64,000 nt of DNA. Origin: Vibrio coralliilyticus (GTDB lineage: Bacteria; Pseudomonadota; Gammaproteobacteria; Enterobacterales; Vibrionaceae). Positions within the stretch are counted from its first letter, which is position 1; every line of letters begins with the position of its first letter. This document shows, piece by piece, positions 56,992 to 64,000 of this stretch. The stretch lies in contig NZ_CP024627.1 of assembly GCF_024449095.1 (NCBI RefSeq), positions 1,736,001-1,800,000 on the forward strand, given 5' to 3'. The position numbers and the translations under genes are program-made. The notes under the pieces are model-generated. The model ran no database searches, was not told the DNA's origin, and saw nothing but the letters and a program-made list of their open reading frames with translations.

Positions 56992-57004
56992 GATGTCGTC
57001 TCCC

Positions 57005-59560
57005 TTAGACTAACTCGACATGAAGGATGTCACCCTTCTCTTCTGGATGTTTTTCTGTGTACGTCGCCGGACGGTGCTGTTCACGCTCTTGGACAAAGAC
57101 AACGTTGTCATCGCGCTCATCACTGTTAATGAAATGTGCGAAGCGTTTTAGCTGGGCTTCATCGTTGATGGTATCAGTCCATTCGCAACGGAACTCTTCT
57201 ACTAGCTTGGCAACATCAGCTTCCAGTTGAGCATTGATACCGAGTTTGTCATTGACGATGACTTCTCTCAAGTAATCAACACCACCTTCCAGATTTTCCA
57301 TCCACACAGAAGTGCGTTGCAGTGGCGCTGCCGTACGAATGTAGAACATCATGAAACGGTCGATGTATTTGATGAGGGTGTCCTTATCAAGGTCACTCGC
57401 TAGAAGGTCAGCGTGTCTTGGCTTCATTCCGCCATTACCACACACGTACATGTTCCAGCCGGCGTCTGTCGCGATGATACCTAAGTCTTTACCTTGAGCT
57501 TCTGCACATTCACGCGTACAACCCGATACACCGAACTTCATCTTGTGCGGAGTACGAATGCCCTTGTAGCGGTTTTCGATCATCACACCAAGACCAACAG
57601 AATCTTGAACGCCATAACGACACCAAGTTGAGCCTACACAGGTCTTTGCCATGCGAAGCGCTTTGGCATAGGCCTGCCCTGTTTCATAGCCTGCAGCGAT
57701 CAGCTTCTTCCAAATTGCAGGTAGGTCGTCTTTCTGAGCGCCAAATAGACCAATACGCTGAGCACCAGTAACTTTGGTGTAAAGGTTGTACTCGGCGGCA
57801 ACTTCAGCCAATACCTTAAGTGCCTCAGGCGTCACTTCACCACCCGCCATACGAGGGATCACAGAGTAAGTACCGTCTTTCTGCATGTTGCCGAGGAAGT
57901 TGTCGTTGGTATCGTGGAGTTTGACCAATTCAGGTTTTAGAATGTGCTCACCCCAGCAAGATGCGAGGATTGAGCCTGCTAGTGGCTTGCACACTTCACA
58001 GCCGTAGCCCTTGCCATATTTTTCCAACAGCTCATCAAACGTTTTGATTTCTTCAATACGGATAAGGTGGAACAACTCCTGACGAGAATAAGCAAAGTGC
58101 TCACACACATCATTTTTTACTTCGACACCCGCTTTGGCTAATTCAGCGTTGAGTACAGAAGTCACCAGTGGAATACAACCACCACAACCCGTGCCTGCAC
58201 CAGTTACCGCTTTGATATCGCCAATAGTGTGATGACCTTGTGCCACGGCTTCAGCAATCTTGCCTTTTGTCACATCAAAGCAAGAACAGATAACCGCAGA
58301 TTCTGGAAGCGCATCAGCGCCTAACGTTGGCTTTTCTGCCCCAGCGTGAGCCGGAAGAATTAACGTATCAGGATGCTCTGGAAGCTCGATTTCATTGAGT
58401 TTAAGTTGCAGCAAATCGCCGTAATCTGACGTGTCCCCTACCATAACAGCGCCAAGCAGCTTTTTACCATCTTCGGAAACGATAATTCGCTTGTACACTT
58501 CCTGCTCTTCGTTTTGATAGACGTAGCTCTTGCATCCCGGTGTACGCCCATTTGCATCACCAATTGAGCCAACTTTCACACCAAGCAGTTTGAGTTTCGC
58601 AGACATATCTGCGCCTTCAAACTTGCTGTCGTTTCCTAATAGGTGATCAACGGCGACTGTCGCCATCTTATAACCTGGAGCGACAAGGCCGTAAAACGTG
58701 CGATTCCAAGATGCACATTCACCAATAGCGTAGACATTTTCGTCAGTTGTCTGACAGAAATCATTAATCTCAACACCGCCACGTGGTGCTATACCTAACC
58801 CCATTTGGCGAGCAAGTTTATCTTGGGGGCGAATGCCGGCAGAAAACACAATAAAGTCCGTCTCCAACTCGCTACCATCAGCGAATCGCATGACGTTTCT
58901 TGCTGTTTTGCCTTCTGGTGCAATCTCTAGGGTGTTTTTGCTAACGTGCACCGTTACGCCCATACGTTCAATTTTCTGACGTAATTGATCACCACCAGCC
59001 TGATCTAACTGTTCAGCCATCAATTTCGGAGCAAACTCCACCACATGGGTTTGCACACCTAGTGCTTTCAGTGCACCTGCGGCTTCAAGGCCAAGTAAAC
59101 CGCCACCTATAACGACACCAACTTTGCTGTTCTTGGCACATGCTTCGATCGCTTTGAGATCTTCGATTGTACGGTAGACAAAACAGTCTTTGCTTTCGTG
59201 GCCTTTAATTGGTGGAACGAAAGGAAACGACCCTGTGGCCATGACAAGTTTGTCATACTGAATTTCACGCCCAGTGCTTGAATAAACCGTCTGCTTTTCT
59301 CGGTTAATATTGATGGCACGCTCACCAATCAACATGTTGATATTATGCTTTTCGTAAAAGCCTTCTTTTACAAGAGAAAGCTCATCAGCAGTATGATGGG
59401 AAAAGTAAGAAGAGAGATGGACACGGTCGTAAGCGACGCGAGGTTCTTCACAGAAGACAGATATTTCATATTGAGAAACATCCGTCTTCTCAACAAGGTC
59501 TTCTATGTAACGGTGCCCGACCATGCCGTTACCTATAATGACCAGCTTCAACTTGCTCAT
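57005..59560 (-). CDS. nirB: Nitrite reductase (NADH) large subunit
   Basis: 851 aa, full length. N-terminal FAD/NAD domains (VIIGNGMVGHRYIEDL; GVVIGGGLLGLEAAGALKAL), a BFD-type [2Fe-2S] domain (CSCFDVTKG near residue 425, CGGC near 460), then sulfite/nitrite reductase domains with the [4Fe-4S]-siroheme Cys ligands (VGSTWCRYG, and GCTRECAEAQGKDLG). It reduces nitrite to ammonium with NADH in the cytoplasm. It is the first gene of nirBDC-cobA and has FNR- and NarP-like sites upstream, implying anaerobic, nitrate/nitrite-dependent control. Confidence 0.96.
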   Translation of the reverse strand: MSKLKLVIIGNGMVGHRYIEDLVEKTDVSQYEISVFCEEPRVAYDRVHLSSYFSHHTADELSLVKEGFYEKHNINMLIGERAININREKQTVYSSTGREIQYDKLVMATGSFPFVPPIKGHESKDCFVYRTIEDLKAIEACAKNSKVGVVIGGGLLGLEAAGALKALGVQTHVVEFAPKLMAEQLDQAGGDQLRQKIERMGVTVHVSKNTLEIAPEGKTARNVMRFADGSELETDFIVFSAGIRPQDKLARQMGLGIAPRGGVEINDFCQTTDENVYAIGECASWNRTFYGLVAPGYKMATVAVDHLLGNDSKFEGADMSAKLKLLGVKVGSIGDANGRTPGCKSYVYQNEEQEVYKRIIVSEDGKKLLGAVMVGDTSDYGDLLQLKLNEIELPEHPDTLILPAHAGAEKPTLGADALPESAVICSCFDVTKGKIAEAVAQGHHTIGDIKAVTGAGTGCGGCIPLVTSVLNAELAKAGVEVKNDVCEHFAYSRQELFHLIRIEEIKTFDELLEKYGKGYGCEVCKPLAGSILASCWGEHILKPELVKLHDTNDNFLGNMQKDGTYSVIPRMAGGEVTPEALKVLAEVAAEYNLYTKVTGAQRIGLFGAQKDDLPAIWKKLIAAGYETGQAYAKALRMAKTCVGSTWCRYGVQDSVGLGVMIENRYKGIRTPHKMKFGVSGCTRECAEAQGKDLGIIATDAGWNMYVCGNGGMKPRHADLLASDLDKDTLIKYIDRFMMFYIRTAAPLQRTSVWMENLEGGVDYLREVIVNDKLGINAQLEADVAKLVEEFRCEWTDTINDEAQLKRFAHFINSDERDDNVVFVQEREQHRPATYTEKHPEEKGDILHVELV

Positions 59561-59625
59561 AGTACTTCCTAAGGGTTAGGTTTTTATCACTATGTGCATT
59601 GTTAAATGTGAAAGAAAATTAATAC

Positions 59626-59639
59626 ATGATGTAAATCAA
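59626..59639. promoter_or_regulatory. FNR-type site upstream of nirB
   Basis: ATGATGTAAATCAA matches the FNR consensus TTGAT-N4-ATCAA at 9 of 10 fixed positions. The centre is about 72 bp before the nirB start codon. If FNR acts at -41.5, transcription would start near 59591. Confidence 0.75.
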
Positions 59640-59653
59640 TTACAAAATCAAAC

Positions 59654-59668
59654 TACCCTAAAGGGGTA
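59654..59668. promoter_or_regulatory. NarP/NarL-like inverted heptamers upstream of nirB
   Basis: TACCCTAAAGGGGTA is a near-palindrome made of NarL/NarP-type heptamers; the AGGGGTA half fits the consensus, the other half is shifted by one base. Its centre is 28.5 bp upstream of the FNR site, nearly the 28-bp spacing of the E. coli nirB promoter (-69.5 and -41.5). Confidence 0.62.
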
Positions 59669-60233
59669 GATTAAAGACTAAACCCATAAAAATCTGTATA
59701 TAAATTACATTAATGAATTAATACACCCATAGAAAATCAAGTAATATCTCTTTCTGCTAATACAGCTTTGCCACCCGCTGATTGCCTATCAAAAGCAATG
59801 AATAGACTTGTTACTCTTTATTACCAGGAGTTAACGACAAAGAAATCACGAAAAACTAGTCTATTCGGCCTATAAATCTTATTAATGATACAGACTTCGC
59901 CTCAATCTAGCTCACAATTAGTATTTATTCACACTTTGTCGCATTTTTGTGACTTCAGTAAGAAAATAAAACCATTAACAACAGTGATATTAGTTCCACT
60001 ATTTAACAATTTCTTGATTGAGTTTAGAATGGGAAAATAAAGATGAAAACTGATTATTTTACAGGCAATACATTTACTTGCACACATTGTACTCGCATAG
60101 TTTTAATAAACAGTGTCATCTACAGTCTTAAAAGTGTGATCTTTGTTCAACATTATGCTTGATTCCACATGTGAAAAGCATACTATTGTTTGATATTCAT
60201 ACTTGGGCATATTCCTAGACAAGGCTACTCAGA
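59669..60233. other. Intergenic region between divergent nirB and diguanylate cyclase genes
   Basis: About 565 bp of AT-rich DNA beyond the nirB control sites. No ORF, tRNA or strong hairpin is evident. It should hold the promoter of the diguanylate cyclase gene, but I cannot single out its elements. Confidence 0.4.
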
Positions 60234-61277
60234 ATGGAGCTAGACATATTTAACCCTTCCAGACAGTTACGTCGTGCAGTCTTGTTCTGGCTGAGTATGC
60301 TTCTAGCCCTAATATCACTGATTATTGCCACTATAAATGTGTTTTTTGGCATTTATCACCTTCTTGCTATCGTTCAGAGTCTTTTTTGTAGCTTTTCTCT
60401 TTATATCGCATTTAACAGTTATCGGAGTTCTGCATCTCTCTTGCTCTCTAACTGTTATGTTTACTGTATTATCGGTTTGATTTATTTCACCACACTGGTG
60501 TATCCCATTGAGCACGGCTTGTTTGTTTGGAGCTTTCTTTATCCCGTTCTGTTTTATCTCATTTTAGGTAAACGCTATGGATTCCTAGCCACCTTAGCAG
60601 GCTTTATCAGCCAGCTGTTTTTGGTCGCGGATAAATCCATCTCTGGCCATGTGACCGCTCACTATGAACTAATCATCAACTTTGCCCTCGCCTACCTTAG
60701 CGTCTGGTTAGCAAGCCACATTCTAGAGGTCAAAAGAAAAACATCGGAAGCCTCTCTTGGCCAACTCGCTTCTCGTGATGCGCTAACTAGTGTGTACAAC
60801 CGCCATGCCCTCATCCACAACTTCGATCGATATCGCCAAGAAAGTGAAATATTGCCTTTGTCACTATTGGTTCTCGATTTGGATTATTTTAAGCAGGTGA
60901 ATGATCAGTTTGGTCACGATATTGGCGACAAGGTCTTAGTACAAACAGCCGCCTTGATCGATGGGTTAACTGACGAACATTTGGTCTATCGTATTGGCGG
61001 TGAAGAATTCTGCATTGCTCTACACAACACGAATATCCAACATGCGATGATCAAAGCTGAACAGATCAGAATGGCGATTGAACGCTATCGATTTAACAGC
61101 AATGACCAACCTATCTCCCTTACAGCAAGCATTGGAATTTATCAGTGTGATCTGTACAACGACCTAGAAAGCGTGCTTAAAGAAGCGGATAAAGAATTGT
61201 ATAAAGCCAAAAAGAACGGGCGCAATCAAGTTATGGTCTGTAATCAAAAAAATCAAACCGTCGCGACTTACTCTTAA
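60234..61277 (+). CDS. Membrane diguanylate cyclase (GGDEF domain)
   Basis: 347 aa. Five to six membrane segments (about residues 15-165), then a GGDEF domain (about 180-335): DALTSVYNRHAL, LDLDYFKQVNDQFGHDIGD, active-site GGEEF near 256, SIGIYQ and ADKELYKAKKNGRN. It makes cyclic di-GMP from GTP. The RxxD inhibitory site that normally precedes GGEEF is absent (T..H in its place), so product inhibition at that site is not expected. The N-terminal membrane part belongs to no sensor family I can name. Monocistronic. Confidence 0.92.
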   Translation: MELDIFNPSRQLRRAVLFWLSMLLALISLIIATINVFFGIYHLLAIVQSLFCSFSLYIAFNSYRSSASLLLSNCYVYCIIGLIYFTTLVYPIEHGLFVWSFLYPVLFYLILGKRYGFLATLAGFISQLFLVADKSISGHVTAHYELIINFALAYLSVWLASHILEVKRKTSEASLGQLASRDALTSVYNRHALIHNFDRYRQESEILPLSLLVLDLDYFKQVNDQFGHDIGDKVLVQTAALIDGLTDEHLVYRIGGEEFCIALHNTNIQHAMIKAEQIRMAIERYRFNSNDQPISLTASIGIYQCDLYNDLESVLKEADKELYKAKKNGRNQVMVCNQKNQTVATYS

Positions 61278-61472
61278 TATCGATCATAATAAAGCCTAGG
61301 TTCATCGGCAAAGTGAATCTGTAAATAACAGAATCATAACCCAAGAAAATCCTACCCTAAACAAAACAGCATTTTACGTCATAAGCCTTGCATTTATTGA
61401 TTTAACTCAGAGAACCATGCCATATGGCAAAGATATGGTAACGACCTCTGTTCCCGAAAAGGTCATACAATA

Positions 61473-62579
61473 ATGAGTGAAATTAACCGCGAACGTCTGA
61501 TTGAGCATTTTTGCCAACTCATCAAAATCGACAGTGAATCACGTAACGAAAAACAAATAGCTGAAGCACTTTCAGAACAACTGGGTAATATGGGGTTTAC
61601 TGTACATAAACTACCGGTCCCCGATGAGGTGTCGAATGGTTTTAACCTCTATGCCCGACTCGATGGCAGCATAGAGGACAGTGTTGTTTTGAGCAGTCAT
61701 ATGGATACAGTCACACCTGGTATAGGTGTCGAGCCTGTTATTCAAGACGGCATTATTCGATCCAAAGGCGATACTATTCTTGGCGGGGATGACAAATCTG
61801 GCATCGCTGCCATTATGGAGGCTGTACGCTGTATCCAATCTTCTGGTTCAGCCCACAAAACCATTGAGCTTGCATTTACTGTCCATGAAGAAGGTGGGCT
61901 ATTTGGCTCCCAACATTTTGATATGTCATTCATTACTTCAGATAAAGCCATTGTGCTGGACACAGGAGGCCCTATCGGCACAATTGTCAATGCCGCACCA
62001 GGTCAACAGAAGATAATCGCGACAATCAAAGGCAAGCCTGCTCATGCTGGATTAGCCCCAGAAGAAGGGATAAGTGCTATCCAAGTTGCAGCAGAAGCCA
62101 TCAACAATATGAAATTACTCCGCATTGACAATGAAACAACTGCAAACATTGGCATTGTAGAAGGAGGAAATGCGACTAACATCGTTATGCCAGAACTCAA
62201 AATTTTAGCTGAAGCACGTTCACTTAATGATGATAAGTTGACGCAGCAAGTTTCTCATATGATTGAAACATTTGAGCAAGCCTGTCAGCAACACGGTGCT
62301 GACGTAGAGATTAAATCCACTCGCGCATACAATGCATTTGTTATTGCAGACGATCATCCGCATATTGAGTCCGTTAAAGCATCATTCGAAGCCATCGGCG
62401 CCACACCTTACACCAAAGGCACAGGCGGTGGCAGTGATGCAAATAACTTTAACGCGAAAGGGTTAACAACAATCAACGTTTCAACAGGTATGGCAAAAGT
62501 GCATACTACTGAAGAATATATCGCAGTTGATGATATGGTAAAGATATCTCAATTTGTCAAACACTATCTTACTCATTAA
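61473..62579 (+). CDS. M20-family metallopeptidase, peptidase T-like
   Basis: 368 aa. Di-zinc M20 aminopeptidase/tripeptidase-like enzyme: metal ligands in SSHMDTVTPG, LGGDDKSGIAAI, HEEGGLFGS and VLDTGGP, with a dimerisation domain between (about 180-290) and the final metal His in VHTTEEYI. Resembles the PepT-like subgroup. Cytoplasmic, no signal peptide. A single gene with an inverted-repeat terminator downstream. The exact peptide substrate cannot be read from sequence. Confidence 0.93.
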   Translation: MSEINRERLIEHFCQLIKIDSESRNEKQIAEALSEQLGNMGFTVHKLPVPDEVSNGFNLYARLDGSIEDSVVLSSHMDTVTPGIGVEPVIQDGIIRSKGDTILGGDDKSGIAAIMEAVRCIQSSGSAHKTIELAFTVHEEGGLFGSQHFDMSFITSDKAIVLDTGGPIGTIVNAAPGQQKIIATIKGKPAHAGLAPEEGISAIQVAAEAINNMKLLRIDNETTANIGIVEGGNATNIVMPELKILAEARSLNDDKLTQQVSHMIETFEQACQQHGADVEIKSTRAYNAFVIADDHPHIESVKASFEAIGATPYTKGTGGGSDANNFNAKGLTTINVSTGMAKVHTTEEYIAVDDMVKISQFVKHYLTH

Positions 62580-62592
62580 ATATCACTAAATT

Positions 62593-62617
62593 AGAGCCAG
62601 CTTATATTACTGGCTCT
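62593..62617 (+). terminator. Probable terminator after the M20 peptidase gene
   Basis: AGAGCCAG and CTGGCTCT form a perfect 8-bp stem with a 9-nt loop, 13 bp after the stop codon. The following T-run is poor (TAACACACCTTT). Confidence 0.6.
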
Positions 62618-62776
62618 TAACACACCTTTCTTGATTAAATATCACTCAGTAAAGTAGCCATTAATATCTGATTACTTTCTCTCCACTATTTCTCAGATAT
62701 TTTATAGTCAATAATATTGATAGCATAAATATAGCTTGTTAAACTGCATCGTCTTAATAACAATACATGCATAATA

Positions 62777-63298
62777 ATGTTTATAAGAACTGCATTACTC
62801 ACCGTCATTTGTGCTTTTTCTCCGTTGTCATTCGCAGAATCCTCAGAAAAAGGAATAACTGAGCAAATCTATCACTCTGGGAGCAATTACTTATCTGAAA
62901 GCTATGATGCTTTCTCACCCAATAACAGAACTTTTGAACTTGTTTTGAAAGATCAAGGTTCCGATAAAACCGTGGTATTTCAGAAAAACGAAAAGTCCGA
63001 TTTAGTGCGGATATACGCGACTAACTTAAACAAAAGTCATTACGTTACTAGGCCTATATCAGGCAAGATTCAGATTCGTTTTAGCCAAGACCCAGACGTC
63101 TATGATCTGACCACCAATCGTCACTACATTAGGCCCACGCTAACTCGTCTAAGTAAAGAAAGAGATGCCAAGCTGTTCGCGAGTTTAAAATCTCGTAAGG
63201 TAATGTTCGTAAAGCTCGACGTGTTAGGTAAAGAACACGTATTAAAAATTAATATTGATAACCTAGAAGAACTCTTAATAATGGGAACTTTTATCTAA
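62777..63298 (+). CDS. Exported hypothetical protein (DUF2057-like)
   Basis: 173 aa with a clear signal peptide (MFIRTALLTVICAFSPLSFA, cleavage after residue 20). The mature part is mostly beta-strand with a charged character and no cysteines after the signal, so it is probably a soluble periplasmic protein. I see weak resemblance to DUF2057-type proteins (LVRIYATNLNKSHYVTRPI) but cannot confirm it. No operon partners. Confidence 0.65.
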   Translation: MFIRTALLTVICAFSPLSFAESSEKGITEQIYHSGSNYLSESYDAFSPNNRTFELVLKDQGSDKTVVFQKNEKSDLVRIYATNLNKSHYVTRPISGKIQIRFSQDPDVYDLTTNRHYIRPTLTRLSKERDAKLFASLKSRKVMFVKLDVLGKEHVLKINIDNLEELLIMGTFI

Positions 63299-63528
63299 TA
63301 TCTATATTCAAAAATTTATTAATGAGCTTATGTTAAAGTTAAAAAAGTAATATAAGCTCACTAATGGATATTTAAAATAGTCTATTCTCTACCAGTAATT
63401 ACTCAAAAATTAATTGATAGATTAGAAAATTAAAAACTGGAAAATAACCGTGTAACGAATAGCCTGATAAACAATATGCACCCGAAAATATTGACAAAAC
63501 AATCAATTTATTCTCTACAGCCAGCCAT

Positions 63529-64000
63529 TTACTCCCTACACGGTATCCAGTACCTTGCCAAAAGGTTGGGAAACACTTTACCCATAACAATGTTTTCTAA
63601 TTGACCACCATTCGCTTCAATCACTTTTCGGGATGGCCAATTATCATCATCTGCAATCACAAGTGCGTCGGATATCCCCAGCTTGCGGGCTTCCACCAAG
63701 GCTAACTTCAGCATCAGCTTACCGTTACCTTGACCTCGGAAACTAGGGGCGATGTCATACCCGATATGACCGGCCTCAAAAGAAAGGAATTCATTTTCAA
63801 TATGATGACGAACCCGAATAGCTCCTCGAATGCTCTTATTTTCATCAATCAACCAGAAATGACTACAAGAGACGTAACCCGGTTTTAAATCGATACCCAA
63901 GGATTCATTGGAAAGTCGACTTACATAGCGTTCGATATCACTCTCACCTTCCTCATAGTAATCTGCGTTCTCAGGATCATTGTGCTTGAAATCTTGGTAG
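63529..64000 (-). CDS. GNAT-family N-acetyltransferase, 5' end beyond window
   Basis: The frame is open from the stop at 63529 to the right edge, so the true start lies outside; a TTG at 63900 is internal. At least 157 residues are visible, with a GNAT acetyl-CoA site in IAPSFRGQGNGKLMLKLAL and the conserved GHIGYDI, DDDNWPSRKVIEANGG and a final ARYWIP. Full family members are about 170-180 aa. Substrate unknown. Confidence 0.88.
   Translation of the reverse strand, partial: YQDFKHNDPENADYYEEGESDIERYVSRLSNESLGIDLKPGYVSCSHFWLIDENKSIRGAIRVRHHIENEFLSFEAGHIGYDIAPSFRGQGNGKLMLKLALVEARKLGISDALVIADDDNWPSRKVIEANGGQLENIVMGKVFPNLLARYWIPCRE

Overview
The window looks like chromosomal DNA of a marine Vibrio. 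A carR-carS-ompV block, a DUF2986 gene, a VirK/YbjX (DUF535) gene and a nirBDC-cobA operon sit in arrangements known from Vibrionaceae. Two accessory blocks are joined to this core: an anti-phage defence island on the left and a complete hydroxamate-siderophore locus in the middle. The genus is inferred from gene content only.

1-13.5 kb, all on the minus strand and tightly packed: transcription runs zorA-like, zorB-like, an HNH nuclease, an unknown 113-aa protein, a second zorA-like, a second zorB-like, an EH_Signature (ZorC-like) protein, a CRISPR-associated NE0113-family (CARF/ring-nuclease-like) protein, then hsdR of a type I restriction enzyme running off the left edge. Zorya systems normally have one ZorAB motor. 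Two different motors, both a type I-like (EH_Signature) and a type II-like (HNH) partner, plus a CRISPR signalling protein without any CRISPR-Cas, make this the most unusual part of the window.

13.5-16.9 kb is a junction with an IS5-family element (CTAG duplication), an IS4-family element inserted into a terminator hairpin, a small Cys-rich protein and a DUF2127 remnant.

16.9-44.5 kb is a self-contained siderophore locus: ornithine N5-hydroxylase, N-hydroxyornithine acetyltransferase, TonB-dependent receptor, two NRPSs (C-A-T-E-C-A-T-C-A-T and C-A-T-E-TE), MbtH protein, ABC exporter, FhuBDC-type importer and a PPTase. Three adenylation domains share one hydroxyornithine-type pocket and one has a serine pocket. 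The first condensation domain is a starter domain. The expected product is an acylated tetrapeptide, acyl-D-AcOHOrn-L-AcOHOrn-L-Ser-D-AcOHOrn, i.e. amphibactin-like. Fur-box-like sites precede the exporter/NRPS, receptor and importer/PPTase units.

44.5-64 kb is mostly core genome: glycerate kinase with its CdaR-type regulator, a LysR regulator, a DUF535 gene, a second IS4-family element (also inside a hairpin), ompV-carS-carR, a candidate structured RNA with terminator, DUF2986, a NYN-domain protein, cobA-nirC-nirD-nirB with FNR- and NarP-like sites, a diguanylate cyclase, an M20 peptidase, an exported hypothetical protein and a GNAT acetyltransferase cut by the right edge.
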